Translations under genes and position numbers: made by a program | Notes under the pieces: model-generated | Seen by the model: the letters and a program-made list of their open reading frames with translations, nothing else | Told to the model about the DNA's origin: nothing | Database searches by the model: none | Shown: positions 42,999 to 55,244 of the stretch, in pieces | Layout: every line of letters starts with the position of its first letter | How positions within the stretch are numbered: the first letter of the stretch is position 1 | DNA from: Gerris lacustris | Lineage: Eukaryota; Arthropoda; Insecta; Hemiptera; Gerridae | DNA length: 64,000 nt | Assembly: GCA_951217055.1 (NCBI GenBank) | Contig: OX578276.1 | Location: 70,316,144-70,380,143, forward strand | Reading direction: 5' to 3'

Positions 42999-43355
42999 GT
43001 TCTGGTGTGAGTCGTTGAAGCGTTTGTAATAAAAACAGTGTTTATACCATCATCTACCATATCTATGTAGGGTAAACTGGTTATATTTCGCCTTTCTCCG
43101 AGGCATATAGATGTGCCAGGATAATGAAGTATATTTACATTTTATAATAAAATGTCATTTCTTCTAATTAAATTAGATTCGTCTACACAACTAAATCCAC
43201 CTTATTACTTTCAAAAAACTGAATTATCAATATAATAATTAAAATAACACCGATAAAACAAGTTATCACATTACAATTATTAGCTTAAGGTAATCGGGAT
43301 ATTATATAGATGATAGTATGAACACTGTTTTTATTACACATCCTTCAACAAGCCA
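42999..43355. mobile_element. Palindromic Penelope-type terminal-repeat relic
   Basis: Long inverted ends: GTTCTGG, GTTGAAGCG and GTAATAAAAACAGTGTT on the left face AACACTGTTTTTATTAC, CCTTCAAC and CCAGAAC on the right. The interior (minus strand 43120-43076) has the same stem I, stem II and GAAAUAUA arrangement as the Penelope pLTRs. I read it as a head-to-head remnant of pLTRs from a different Penelope family. It is non-coding. Confidence 0.55.
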
Positions 43356-43896
43356 CATCCAGAACTCCAGATTAACTTTTAAAGATGTACAAATAAAAGA
43401 AACCGCAACATTATTATTATTATTTATTTTTATTTTTATTACATTATTAAGTTCCTTAACCATCTAATAATTTAAAACAATTTCTTTCAATCTTATTTGG
43501 CTTGATGAACATTCAATAACATGACTAGGAAACCCCAAATTTATATTATTTTCTCCAAAATCTATAATTGTGCACACATGCTTATATTCCTTTTACTTCA
43601 TGACTTTTTACAAACCACTTAATAAAAATATCTTGGAAATGATTAATAACATAAATTAAAAGATTCCAGGTGACAACTATTCATCTAGAGATAACTGGAA
43701 TGATTCCTACCTAACGTTGTAGTCATCAGTAGATGTGTAGATTGCAAATTAAGTCCAGCTTTTCTTGTTTCTAAGAATCATCAAATGCAAGCAGTTTCTC
43801 GGTGAATACTTATTAACTTCCAATAGAAATTCTTGTATTTGGAGCTAAATAATATTTTTTTGAACTTTCTTTGGTTTAAACTACATTTTAGTCTTA

Positions 43897-44248
43897 GGTC
43901 TCGGATACGATAAGAGCGGTGAGTAGTGGGCGGCATGGCAGGGCGGTTAAACCGCTTACCTTTATGTTTACATTGAGTACAATGGAAGTAGAGGACGGTC
44001 GGATATGGCAAGCTCGAGCGTTTGAGCGAATAATGTTGACGCTTGCCGCTCAGCCCAGACATATTATTTTCCCTCACCGCTCAGACTTTTCAGTTGATTA
44101 GAAACTCCCGTCAAGTAAACATGGCAGACTGATAGAAAATACCACCCGCCTATTATTTTCGCTCTTTTCGAAGCCCAGCGCCGTTCACCGCCCTACCACT
44201 CTGACGGTCTGCCACCCATCGCTCACCGTTCGTATCGCATGCGAGGCC
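43897..44248. mobile_element. PIF/Harbinger-like MITE
   Basis: TTA at 43894-43896 and 44249-44251 flank ends GGTCTCGGATACGATAAG (left) and GGCCTCGCATGCGATACG (right, inverted), followed by CGGTGAG on both sides. A 3 bp TTA target with GG-initial ends fits PIF/Harbinger. It is 352 bp, non-coding and GC-richer than its flanks. Confidence 0.7.
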
Positions 44249-44251
44249 TTA

Positions 44252-45105
44252 CACCTTCATACTTTATATAATAATATAAATCTATTAAAAATGTAGAAAA
44301 TTGTTTGATGTACGATTGTTTTCCTTCTATTTGTCAATTATGAAGTATGAACTTGATATCCATTGTTTAATGAATGTCTCAAAAACTAATAGCAAGGGAG
44401 GATATATTATTTTTAAAGCAGTGTTTTGTCTTATTGTGATTAAAAATGCCCTCATTTATTATTTCGGTGCCACACCTTTATACAAGGTTTAAAAAAAAAG
44501 AAAAGTAAAATAAAATGAAATAAGTTAAATTCACTCCAAAACCAGTTAAAACTTAATTAGAGGGTAAACTTTAAATTCAGGATTCCGTAGTCTAGGCACA
44601 AACTCTCTCGCTTCTCCCCCTGACTTCCCTGACTGTTCAGTACAGACTAATCTTTACTTTTACTGTTAAGCTAGCTTAATCCCTTTGACACTGCTCATGG
44701 AAACTTCAGCAACAACGATTCTAAACTAGTTTAAACAATTAGAACAGCAGAGTAATAAAGATGGTGACGAATCTAAACACATGTTAAGGTGGTAGTAAAT
44801 TAAAAAAGCTGCCTCTTAAAATAATGATACATTGGAAAAAGACAGGATTTAGAGTTGAAGATCATTAATAGAGGAGCAACAACCTAATTTGTAGTGATAA
44901 ATCGACATTTAACACATTTTAGGAAACAATTTTCTTAACAAATTAATAAATTATTGAAAATTGTCAATGGGGCCTAAAATATAAAACATAATTTTAAAAA
45001 AATGTTGGACCTATATCTTGTTTTTTTTTTATAAATTAATAAACAACATGATATGTTTTTTGTTTAAATAACAACCTGATAATTAACAAGGATTTCTTCA
45101 ATTTT
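44252..45105. other. Gene-free AT-rich stretch
   Basis: Nothing coding or repetitive is recognised. Confidence 0.5.
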
Positions 45106-45560
45106 TACTGTCTCATATACGTAGAAGGTATATATAAAGAGAAAGTATTATGATAGCGCGAAAATCCAATTTTGAGATTTTTATGGATTTACACTTTTAA
45201 GGTCTCCTGAGTCCAAAAAGTGTGATTTTTTTTTAAAAAAGAATGTCTGTCATCAGCCCCCTGTGCAAACAAAAGGACCCTTCACTACTTGGCCGATTTG
45301 AAGAAATTTGGCATACAGGCTCAAAAAAATCATAACCCGAGACAAAATCTAGAAATTAATTTTACCTCTAAATTTGGGGGTGCTACCCCCCAAAAACTCT
45401 GAAAGAACGGGGGAAAAAATAGTTCTCAAAAATGGTTTCCTACGATTTTGATTAAATAAAAAGAAAAGAATTGTAGTCTATTCAAAATATGAATCTAATG
45501 ATATAAGTCGTTTTCCCGGGAAAAATCCAGTTTCCGAGATATTAATGAAAATAAATTTGA
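45106..45560 (-). repeat. 600 bp family, inverted partial copy C
   Basis: GAGAAAGTATTATGATAGCGC, GGGTGCTACCCCCCAAAAAC and TTCCCGGGAAAAATCCAGTT mirror copies A and B. The tRNA-like half is missing. It is more diverged than copy D at 47 kb. Confidence 0.7.
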
Positions 45561-45676
45561 TTTTTTTTTTTAAATCAAAAATAAAAAGTAAACAACCACT
45601 TGTTGAACCTTTTTTAAATATTTTAAAAAAATTAATTGAGATATTATGGAATTCAAATAAACTATCATATCTATAT

Positions 45677-46219
45677 CAGCAGAGTAATACCGTGTTTTTG
45701 CACACTGCAATAGGCTACACAATTTGCGAGAGACACCAAGGGATGTGCCACGCAAGCGTGACACATAGGAACTGTTCCAACATCAGACATAACGTCATTA
45801 AGATGTTGGCTCGGCATTACGCCATGTCCTGCATCCTTTCGTCGCGTCCGACTCATCAGGGGACCGACGATGCCCACCCAACTCTGGACCTATACTAGAT
45901 CAAGAAGATCAGATATAGGACTTATCAGAGACGAGCGTGCTCTCATACCGCCATTCTTGCGGTACTACTCTGCTGATGTGTTTTGCCAGCCAAGCAAGAA
46001 TGGCGGTATGAGAGCACGCTCGTCTCTGATAAGTCCTATATCTGATCTTCTTGATCTAGTATAGGTCCAGAGTTGGGTGACGAAAGGACGCGACGAAAGG
46101 ATGCAGGACATGGCGTAATGCCAAGCCAACATCTTAATGACGTTATGTCTGATGTTGGAACAGTTCCTATGTGTCACGCTTGCGTGGCACATCCCTTGGT
46201 GTCTCTCGCAAATTGTGTA
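45677..46219. mobile_element. Palindromic hairpin element, copy 2
   Basis: Arms 45719-45960 and 45980-46215 are near-perfect reverse complements; the loop is about 20-40 bases. Landmarks on both arms: GGATGTGCCACGCAAGCGTG, GGAACTGTTCCAACATCAG, TTAAGATGTTGGCTCGGCAT and GAGACGAGCGTGCTCTCATA. It carries a 120-base palindromic extension not found in the copy at 32.8 kb. Flanking 13-14 bp direct repeats TATCATATCTATAT occur at 45663-45676 and 46220-46233. Frames across it are artefacts. Confidence 0.85.
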
Positions 46220-46589
46220 TCATATCTATATAAGAAAGTTTGTTTGAGTTGTCTCGGACCTATATCTTTTTATTCACTAAGTTTTTTTGATTATGAGCCC
46301 GAGAGTAGGAGAGTTTTGGCCAACCTTTTCTGCTTGACCTTTCAACTAATTACTTAGCTCTATCTAATATAAATTAATTTTAATATTTGGCAGACCATCA
46401 GAAAACTTTTTGTACTGCACTTTAATTTCGGCTTCCGCATTAATAATATTGAGACAAAATATCGATCTAGATATGAATAATAGTGTCGGGTAATTTAAGA
46501 TAAGTGAAATAAAAAAACGGTGGAGCCCACTCGATTATTTCAGTGATAAATAATAAAGATCCTTTTATAATAATATTGAAATAAAAATA

Positions 46590-46923
46590 AAAGCCAATGA
46601 GTGCCAGTATGGAGTCACCTCGGTCTTTAAGTGTCAGGAGTCACATAAAGAAAGAAGGATATCTAATTTTATCCCGCCAGGTCGCTAAGCCAGCTTTGCA
46701 CCTATTCCTTGACTTCTTCATTATTATCAAAGCGTTGGCCACCCAAGTGTTTTTTAAGAGAGGTGAAAAGATGGTTATCACTAGGTGTCAAGTCTGGACT
46801 GTGAGGTGGATGAGTCACTATGTCCCAACCAAACTTGATCATAATGTTTTTTGATGATTTTGGCACAGGTATATTTAGGTATATGAATATACCATCTACC
46901 ATACCATCAGAGCATGTTACCAA
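46590..46923 (-). pseudogene. mariner-type transposase C-terminal remnant
   Basis: The minus-strand frame gives FGWDIVTHPPHSPDLTPSD, then NHLFTSLKKHLGGQRFDN and NEEVKE, then a stop and VQSWLSDLAG in frame. HPP-SPDL-PSD-HLF holds the third catalytic aspartate region of mariner/Tc1 transposases and is a very specific signature. The N-terminal DNA-binding part and the first two catalytic residues are missing. Dead relic. Confidence 0.85.
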
Positions 46924-46961
46924 ATAGTTGTTTTTTTAACGTTTTTTTCTATTGTTTTTTT

Positions 46962-47560
46962 ACTTTCTCATATAAAGAGAAAGTATTGTGATGGCGCGAA
47001 AATTCGATTTTGAGATTTTGATGGATTTACACGTTTTGAGGTCCCCTGAGTCCAAAAAAGTGGTTTTTAAAAAATGTCTGTCCGTCGTCTGTCGTCTGTC
47101 GTCTGTCGTCTGTCGTCTGTCGTCTGTGCAGACGCCTAGAGCCTAAACTACTGGGCCGATTTTGACGAAATTTGGCATACATGTTCAGAAAAATCATACC
47201 CCGAGGCGAAATCGAGAAATGAATTTTAGCTCTAAATTTGGGGGCGCTACCCCCCAAAAACTCTGAGAAAACCGGGAAAAAAATTATTTCTCGAAAACGG
47301 TTCCGACGATTTTGATTAAAAAATTCTAAAATGTAGTCCATTTGAATACGAATCCAACGATATAAGCCGTTTTCCCGGGAAAAATCTAGTTCCTGAGAAA
47401 ATAGCTTAAAACGCGGACGGAGAGAGCCCGGGTTCGATTCCCCGCCCAGGAGAAGTTATTTTTATGATAAATTTTGATAAAATGTTCACACTGGGCTATG
47501 TAATTATGAACTCGTATATGAGAAAGTTTGTCTGAGTTGTCTCGGACCGATTTTTTATAT
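46962..47560 (-). repeat. 600 bp family, inverted full copy D, with tRNA T-arm-like segment
   Basis: Starts TACTTTCTCATATAAAGAG and ends near GTTGTCTCGGACCGATTTT. Plus-strand 47430-47443 reads GGGTTCGATTCCCC within AGCCCGGGTTCGATTCCCCG, a polymerase III B box with T-arm. A GTCGTCT tandem tract is at about 47086-47130. Copies B and D are close in sequence and opposite in orientation. Confidence 0.78.
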
Positions 47561-47781
47561 AAATACTGTGATATTAGTATTAGAGTATGGTTCAGTGGTT
47601 TAATGTTAATGTAATTAAACTTTGAAAGATGTGAAGATGGAGAATTTATTTTGTACGTAAGATTATTACAACGACGAAAGTATCTAATGATAGGATATCA
47701 TGAGACGAAACAATACTAAATTGTTGAACTGACAGTTACCAGACATATTTAGAGACAGATAATGTCTACTAGATATCAACT

Positions 47782-47819
47782 AGGCTTGATAAGGACCGGT
47801 GAGGTCGAAACGTCGCCAA
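47782..47819 (+). ncRNA. Hammerhead-like motif
   Basis: Stem I GGC/GCC (47783-47785 and 47815-47817), core UUGAUAA where CUGANGA is expected, stem II GACC/GGUC, GAAA (47807-47810), then C and GUC giving a self-complementary ACGU stem III and the classical GUC cleavage triplet. Two core changes make activity unlikely. Confidence 0.4.
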
Positions 47820-47879
47820 CACTGAATTGAGTTTTTATACTTTTTACCCACGTCAGGATCCAACCTCATTATACAAAGT

Positions 47880-48016
47880 TTTAATAATTAAGTTGTTTAG
47901 TTTAGCCAGTAAGTTAAATAATTTATTTATTTTAGAATTTATTTTTTTCTAATTTTTTCGAAAAAATTATATATGTCATCACTTACTGGCTAAACTAAAC
48001 AACTTAATTATTTAAA
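47880..48016. mobile_element. Short inverted-repeat element (137 bp)
   Basis: AATTAAGTTGTTTAGTTTAG followed by CCAGTAAGT on the left faces ACTTACTGG and CTAAACTAAACAACTTAATT on the right, about 30 paired bases with an AT-rich loop. MITE-like. Confidence 0.7.
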
Positions 48017-48019
48017 CTA

Positions 48020-50132
48020 TGTATTTACCACAAGCACTAAATGCCTATAAAATATATTTAACAGTAAAACTACACTCGGAATATATTTTAACACAAAAAA
48101 ATAATACGAAACACCGAAACATCGCTATTTTCAAACTTCAAAGCGACGGGGCGCGACCTAGCACTTGTTCAAATGAGCCCAAATTTTGGAATCTTTCGAT
48201 TTTAGCATAGTAACAAGTTTTTATCACTACATGTTTTTAGAATTCCAAAAAAAGTTTTTTTCGACCCACCCTAGGCCTTCGCACGCCCTTTGGACTTCAA
48301 TGTACTATTTAGCTGAAATTGGCATTGCCAAACACTGTTACTGTTAAACAATCTTTGAAATTCCATTCTGAAAATATTAGGGTACTAGGCAACATATCGA
48401 CAAGTGCCCAAGCAAAAACAATTCTAAAAAGGGGCAAAAAACGTAAAAAATGTAGGAGTCAAACCACAAAGGTGGAAAACTCTAGGGTTGGAAATAATAG
48501 AAAATTATTCATTTATAAGATTACTTGGTAGGCTGGCCTGAAACTTTCTTAAATATTTAAGCAATTTACTTTCCTTTCGACAGATTTGAGAACTTCTCAA
48601 CTGTATCAGGTGTTAAAATATTAATCTGGACCAAGATTAGATTACTTTTTCATTCTCACCTCATGAGTTGTTCGAGTACAAAAAAGTTGGGAGTATTGAA
48701 GAATAAATTATCAATCCTTTTTTGGGGGTGGTGGAAGGGGAGGGGATTTTCTATTTACCTAAAAATACTTCAATTGATTTCAGACGCTTAACCTGATCTG
48801 AAAACTAACTACCTAATTTAAGTCCGGAGAGATCCTCTAAAAAAAATTAGTTCCGAAAATGATCTTTTTCAACACGTTTGTCATAATTAATGGGAGTTAT
48901 TGATTATAGAAGAGCCCACCTTATACACGTAGAAGAGATGGAATATTTACCTTTACAAACGGGAGCACCAGTAACCAGTATTATTCTATTACCGCTCCGC
49001 TATGTATTCAAAATAGATATTTTGACCACCAAAAATTAGATTATGGTGGTTTTTCACATTTTAAGGTCCCCTGACTAAAAAAAAAAAAAAACTGAGTTAA
49101 ATAATGCTGTGAATACGATGGGGCTTAAATTTGATTAAATGTTTAATAATAATTAAATTTTAACAGCAAATTCCTTATTATCCAACAAAATAAACACTGG
49201 ACGAAATTATCATGCATATGAGAACGATAAGTGCGAGAGCATGAGAAAAAATGTGTTTTTTTTTCTTTTTAAACTTAATGTCTTTTACCAGGATGTTAAT
49301 AATTAGTTTTTTGTTTCTTGCTTCTGGTGTTATATAAAAAACAATTTTATTTCATTTTAATCACTATGCAATTGTATAGTTCGGTATTGTTCTTTTATCT
49401 GGAAGTCTTCCAAATCTATGTTGCTTTATCTCTAAATGTTTTATGAGAAAAATAATTAAGATCGTAAAATAAAATAAATGTTTCTAAAAGTAGTTGTTTT
49501 AATGAAAATCGAGCAAGACTACTTTATATCCTTTTCAGTCAAGTGGTTTAGTATGCAAGCGACAACAGGAATGCTTTAAATTAGATCGGAATTCATTAAT
49601 TTCCTTTAATTTCATCGTATAGACAGACGATAAGAAGAAATAGCAAATAAAGAAGGATGTGATGGGAATAACAAAGAGCGAACAGAGGAGGAAAAATCAA
49701 GCACTACATGGAAAACTAGATTAATGTGTTTTCATGCTGGTGAGGAAACCAAATGAATCCTAGTTCGATTTGATTTCTTTTTCTTTATCCCGATCCAAAA
49801 CAGAAACTCTAGTGAAACAGAAGCTTCCTATATCCAGCTAGATGTTTTCGGGAAACCCACTCACATAGCCTAGGATATTTTCTAAAACTTTATTGGGAAA
49901 ATCTCTACTTCCTTCGGATTAACAAATCCCTACTACCCTAATACACAAATAAAAGAAGATCTTAGAACGTAAATATTCTTAAGCAAGTAAAGTTCTTATA
50001 TATTTGGGATACTTCCAGACGTTGGGAAAATTTATTACATAAAAGAATAAATAATTACTTTCTGTATTTTATCCTAGAAAAACACTACCAGGAGGCAAAA
50101 CAAAAATATTCCAGAATAAAACTTTATAATTA

Positions 50133-50135
<3 letters not shown>
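48020..50135. other. Gene-free AT-rich stretch
   Basis: No gene is supported. A short scrap near 49030-49080 (TTTTCACATTTTAAGGTCCC) belongs to the 600 bp family. Confidence 0.5.

Positions 50136-50219
<84 letters not shown>
50136..50219. repeat. (TA)n microsatellite, about 84 bp
   Basis: Uninterrupted alternating TA from about 50136 to 50219. Confidence 0.95.
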
Positions 50220-50222
<3 letters not shown>

Positions 50223-51504
50223 GTAGATATTTCCATTCCAATCGTTATGTTTCAATCTCTTAAAATACCTATTTTAGGATATAAATTCCTACAAAACTTC
50301 TGCTTAACTAGAAGATGTAGTGTAGAGTAAAACCGTGAAAAACTAGGAGAGAACTGTCGCTACCACCATAATAAACCATAAAGTTTATTATTCCGCATTT
50401 ATGGTGCAGTTAATGATCCCTAAATTTAACCCCTTGAGTAAATTTGTTTCACATTAAAAAATGATTTGCTAAAAAAACAGAGAATCAACCTCAAGTTTTG
50501 AACCTACTACTATAAAGTTATAACAAAGTAAGGTAAAGAACCTTCTCATTTCTTTAGACTCTTTACTGTGTAGTGTGAGAGATGGAGGTGATTTTTTCTC
50601 CACGATCTAATCTACGAGTAGCAATAACAAAAGTCAGCTTCGATTGCTAATTAAACTTAATTTGTTTTTAATAACAATGAAAGATCGTATTAACCGTCAT
50701 TAAGGTTAATTTTCATTAAGTTTTAATAAGGTTCTAGAGGAAAGTGAATAACAGATGTCTTAGACAAGAATTTTTCTTCATATTTTTGTGAATTCACACT
50801 TATATCCTATCAATCTCCTGCTTCTTTTTATTCTAAAATGCAAATAAGTTTATCTAATGGAAAATACCTTCATAAAATATAATATTTAGTCTGGAATGCC
50901 ATAGTTAGACACACATTTTTAAAACACATTCTTCGTATTTAATAATTCTAATTATCGTGATAATAGTAGTGATATAAATTACTAATTATAAGTTCCATTT
51001 TTTTTTGTATGGTAACAACTTCACTGAGTATGGGATATTATTATAAGTATTCACTCCTTAACTTTAGACTTATAAACTTGGACGAAATGTGTGCATTCGC
51101 CGTCTAACAGTATTAGACATTATATTCATCTTAGTTTAGATTCATGTTTTTGAAAAAAATATAGGGCCATAATGTTACTCGTAACATAAATGGTATTTCT
51201 TGAATGGCTTAACCTAACAAACAAATCATGTGAAGTTTATTCCTAGTCCAAATTGCACGACATAATTGTTCGGCTAAAACAATCAAGAAATACCATAAAG
51301 CATAGGATCTTATCTTGTTTAGTTTTCCATCTGTCTATCTGTCCGAGTGCGTTAGTTTTTACAAAAACATAAATAACTCAAAAAAACAAATTGGGATATT
51401 AAAGTCCGTTTAGGGTAAAAATATTATAAAATGGCGGCCATTTCCAAATTCTATTTCAGCTAGAAAACATGCTCAATGTTTCATATATAAATATATGTTC
51501 ATAT
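50220..51504. other. Gene-free AT-rich stretch
   Basis: Only a small hairpin is noted: GGTATTTCTTGA near 51190 against TCAAGAAATACC near 51280. Confidence 0.5.
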
Positions 51505-51760
51505 ATATCCCAACCAAAATACTTATTTAAAAAATAAGCCAAGTCTCAAGTAACGAGTTGTAAGATCATAGGTGTAGCCAAGTTTCCCTCGTCCAAGTAA
51601 GTTCTACTAGGTCTGATTTATCTAGTACAAGTTAAAGATGTTTGTCTGTCCCCCCTCTCTATTCTTTGACCCTCAGAAACACAAACATTTTCTTCTCCAT
51701 AATAATGTTTAAATTTAAAAACATTTTCTGATTTGGCAAATACGCAGCATAAACTTATTA
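51505..51760 (+). repeat. Single arm of the foldback family
   Basis: Matches 172-430 in order: ATAAGCCAAGTCTC, GTCCAAGTAAGTTCTACTA, CAAACATTTTCTTC and ACGCAGCA. The opposite arm is not adjacent; an AGGCAGC element follows. Confidence 0.65.
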
Positions 51761-51842
51761 AACTACAAAAACCAAATAATAAATGATTTTATTTTTTTAA
51801 TTTCAGTGTCGCAGCACGAGGATAATAGTTATTTATGTAACT

Positions 51843-52831
51843 AGGCAGCAAAATGGAATTTTACTGACGAGTGATTAGATTAGCCTCCGAGCCGAAGGCG
51901 AGGACAGGCTATGATAATTAACTGCCGAGGCGAAGCCGAGGCAGGTAATTTACCTATTTGACTGCCGAGGCGAAGCCGAGGCAGGCAATGAATAACGAGG
52001 CAGAAATGTTTCCTTTGCTGCCTTGTTGCATACAATATTTTATCTACTTGCGGAAGAAAAATGAAGCTGCTAAAATGTTATCTTTATTAATATAACATAG
52101 TTAATAACTAAGTGTCATATTAATAAAGATAAAACCATATGTAGTAACTAAAATTAATGTTCAAATAAGAAACTTTGGAATAATAACAATAAGTGAAAAG
52201 CAAACTCAATCTATAACAACATAAACAAAACACACGTTTATATCACACATAACTTCTGAGTGAATAATGCACGCAATAATATATTTATTTATATTTTTAC
52301 TAAAAAATTAATAAAAGTGTTAAAGATATTATCTTCTATTGCTTAAAAGAAAAGAAGTAACTAGGATACATCAAGAAAAGTAGGTAGTCTAATCTAGAAT
52401 GACTTCAATAATAAAAATAATTATGGATGTTCAATGTTTACATGACGCTACAGTATACTACTACTATTTTTTTTAATTAAAGATCTACTAATCCTTGAAC
52501 TTATTTAACAGAATTAACAAATATAAACAAATTATTTTATTATTAAAACGTTTATTTATTAAATATTACTTATTTAACTAAAATATATAATGTTATAAGA
52601 TAGAGATAATAGTATAAACTGTTCTTGCCAAAATAAGAGGTTATGACACGCAGTGGTAAACACTGTTACTTTCTCTGCCTAGGCAGGGAAATATTTCCCT
52701 GCCTAGGCAGAGAAAGTATTTTCCTGACAGTTTTAACTACTTTCCTGCCTGTTTTAAATATTTTAATGACAAAGCAGGGAAATAGTACTTTCCAGCCTAA
52801 AAACAGTTAAGTAATGTTTAATTTTGCTGCC
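51843..52831. mobile_element. AGGCAGCAAAATG-ended element, copy 2
   Basis: Begins AGGCAGCAAAATGGAATTTT and ends ATTTTGCTGCC, and aligns along its length with 1546-2524. The subterminal palindromes differ: CTGCCTAGGCAGGGAAA and mirror repeats lie at 52677-52725. No open frame. Confidence 0.62.
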
Positions 52832-54714
52832 GCGAGTAGATAAAAAAATGAATATGACACTGCATCTAATTTTAGCCTCTTTGTGTCCACGTTTAGGTCC
52901 GCTTTTATTTAGTTTTTACGATCTTTATTAATTCTTAGCGGTTTCACTGTTGGTTTTACTAAAAAATGTTCGTCTTAGATTGAATCTTTTCCCGTCCTGA
53001 TATTTAAATTTTACATTTGAACCTCTTGTTTACGTGAGCGTTGCGCGCGAACTCTTGGTCGGATAACGCAGTCCAACGAACTTATCCTGAGCAGTATTGA
53101 AAGGAACACGAATTCCACCCTAATCTTTCAACTTTTACTCAAGTTATCGTCGGACACAATTAATAAATGACACATCAAACTGAAAAAACACTTATAAATA
53201 CCACTTTTTACTCGAAATTAAAGGATAATACGGAGCTTAATTGGACTCATGCTGATGCTGACAACTCAGCATTTCAAAGGAGCAGTCTTAAATTAATGTC
53301 CCGAATGAAATGAAACGAAACTGTTTTCTCAATCTAGAATACAGCGTTCTTGAGAGGGATTTTAAAACCCTATGTAAATGTTTTCATCAAAAAAGTAAAG
53401 CAGCAACTCGTTTAAAAATGAAAAAAACAATTTTTCAACCTCAACCCACTTCAATAAATCAAAACATTGTTCATAATAACAATTTACTGATCAATTACTG
53501 AGTATTTCTAAGATAAACATTATGCTAGGTTTTTCGAGTATTTTGATCTTTGTGCCCATGTACTCTATGTATTTAACAAAAAAAAAAAAAATCACTAAAA
53601 GACTTTAATAAGTCTAGTAAATGGATTAACCAAAGCAAATACACTTTTACTACTTAAACTTGAGCTTAATTCATACATACAGTACCATTTAAACTCTAAG
53701 TGCAATAAGATTTTATAATCATGTTCCTGACATTAAAAGGGCATAAATAACAATATTTATTCAAATCAGATCAAATTAAATACATTTTTTCCATTAGTAT
53801 ATGAAAATATGATATGTGTTGTGATAAAGAGCTTTTCGAAGGGTATATCCCAACAAAAACACTTAAGTAAAAAAAAGCCGTCAGGTTTAAAACGATGTGA
53901 GATCATTGTTTGTGCCAAGTCTCTCTCTGTGAAAGTAGGGGGCTCAAAGAGCCCCATTCACAGTTGAATTAGGCGGCGCGGCGAGCCGGTGTGTGATATT
54001 GGTTGCGCGAATCGGCTCGCCTATGTGTGGGGCTAAGTGCGTGCTAGGGCACGAGGTTGGGGTAGGGTTCGAAGCTCGCCAGTTAAACATGCGAGCCCTA
54101 CCAAGCACCGACAAGTGCGTACTAAGTTGGCATGTGTGTGGTTAGTCTCCAACCGGCTCGTTACTTTTTGTTTCTGTTTTTTGGTAATAGTATCTGATAT
54201 CTGTTAATTGCACTGTTTTATGTTTATTGTTCAGTTAATTGTTTTTGTTCTGTTAATTTTTAATTTTGTTTTTAATATAATTTCGTCAAGATTGAGGAAA
54301 ATAAAGATTCTTGGGAGTCATTTATTCATCTTTACCGGAAAAGACCTTATTACTGATGGGAGTTTAAATGAAATGCACATTCAAATTGAAATTTGAGAAA
54401 TAGTGCATAATGTTGAACTTAAAGAAACATGTCGCGAAGTTAATCCAAGTGCGGACAAAAGCTATGTAATGAAAAAAATTAATTCGCTAAGAGAGCATTC
54501 TTTTCTCAGGCAATTACTGAAAATTAAAATTACGTAACATTGATAACACAAAAGCGTACTGTCAAATTTAAACTATCCTCATCAGTGACATATTCTTGCA
54601 TGGGCATTTCTTTCTTCTCAATTTTAGGACGTATTATAACTATACAAAAGTTTGTAAAAACTGTTTTCGTCCATACGTAAAAAAGTCTATATTTTCCGTG
54701 TTCTTGAATTTTTA
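52832..54714. other. Gene-free stretch with scraps
   Basis: 53845-53945 is a partial foldback arm (TATATCCCAACAAAAACACTT). 53940-54160 is a GC-rich patch with GGGCTCAAAGAGCCCC and CGGCGCGGCGAGCCGG, probably a MITE remnant. No gene is supported. Confidence 0.5.
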
Positions 54715-55105
54715 CTGTGTGTAATTGACTTTACTGGTGTACGAGTGCGGACAAGCGGGATATGTTTACAATCTTCGAGCAAAATATTCTCAATAAAGAT
54801 CAATCACTCTTATTCCACAATTCTATTAATGAGAGTCAAATAATACTTTACTTTTAGAAATCATATGAGAAAGTCGATTTTTCTATTAGCCTTGTGAGGG
54901 ACAAAGAACGAGATTATGTAATTTTTCCTTCAATTGCACATTAAACTCTAGCTATATACAAAATTTCAAGTGTCTAGGAATGCTAGAAGTGCCTTAGAAT
55001 TATGATGAGCTAATAGACCTGTGACATAATAACAAAACTTTAGGCTCATATATCTTATAAACTAATATGGGTAGAGGTGTGAAATTTTTATTTCTGGTTC
55101 AGTTT
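54715..55105. repeat. Second copy of the 1.0-1.5 kb block
   Basis: Aligns by eye with 1020-1490 through CAATCTTCGAGC, TCTAGGAATGCTAG and AATATGGGTAGAG. Confidence 0.55.
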
Positions 55106-55244
55106 GTAATGAACTATAACTTAAAATTAATTTGACATATTTAAGTATCTTTAATAAAATAATTGAGGAGGGTCCTAAATGTCTTGAGATGGTTCCAGTA
55201 AATGGAGATGGTACGGCTGTGCTCGACATCACCGGGGCACTGCA

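Noticed and set aside
45545..46357. Overlapping 60-117 residue frames on both strands
   Set aside because: All cross the palindromic element, and the same residues appear on both strands by symmetry.
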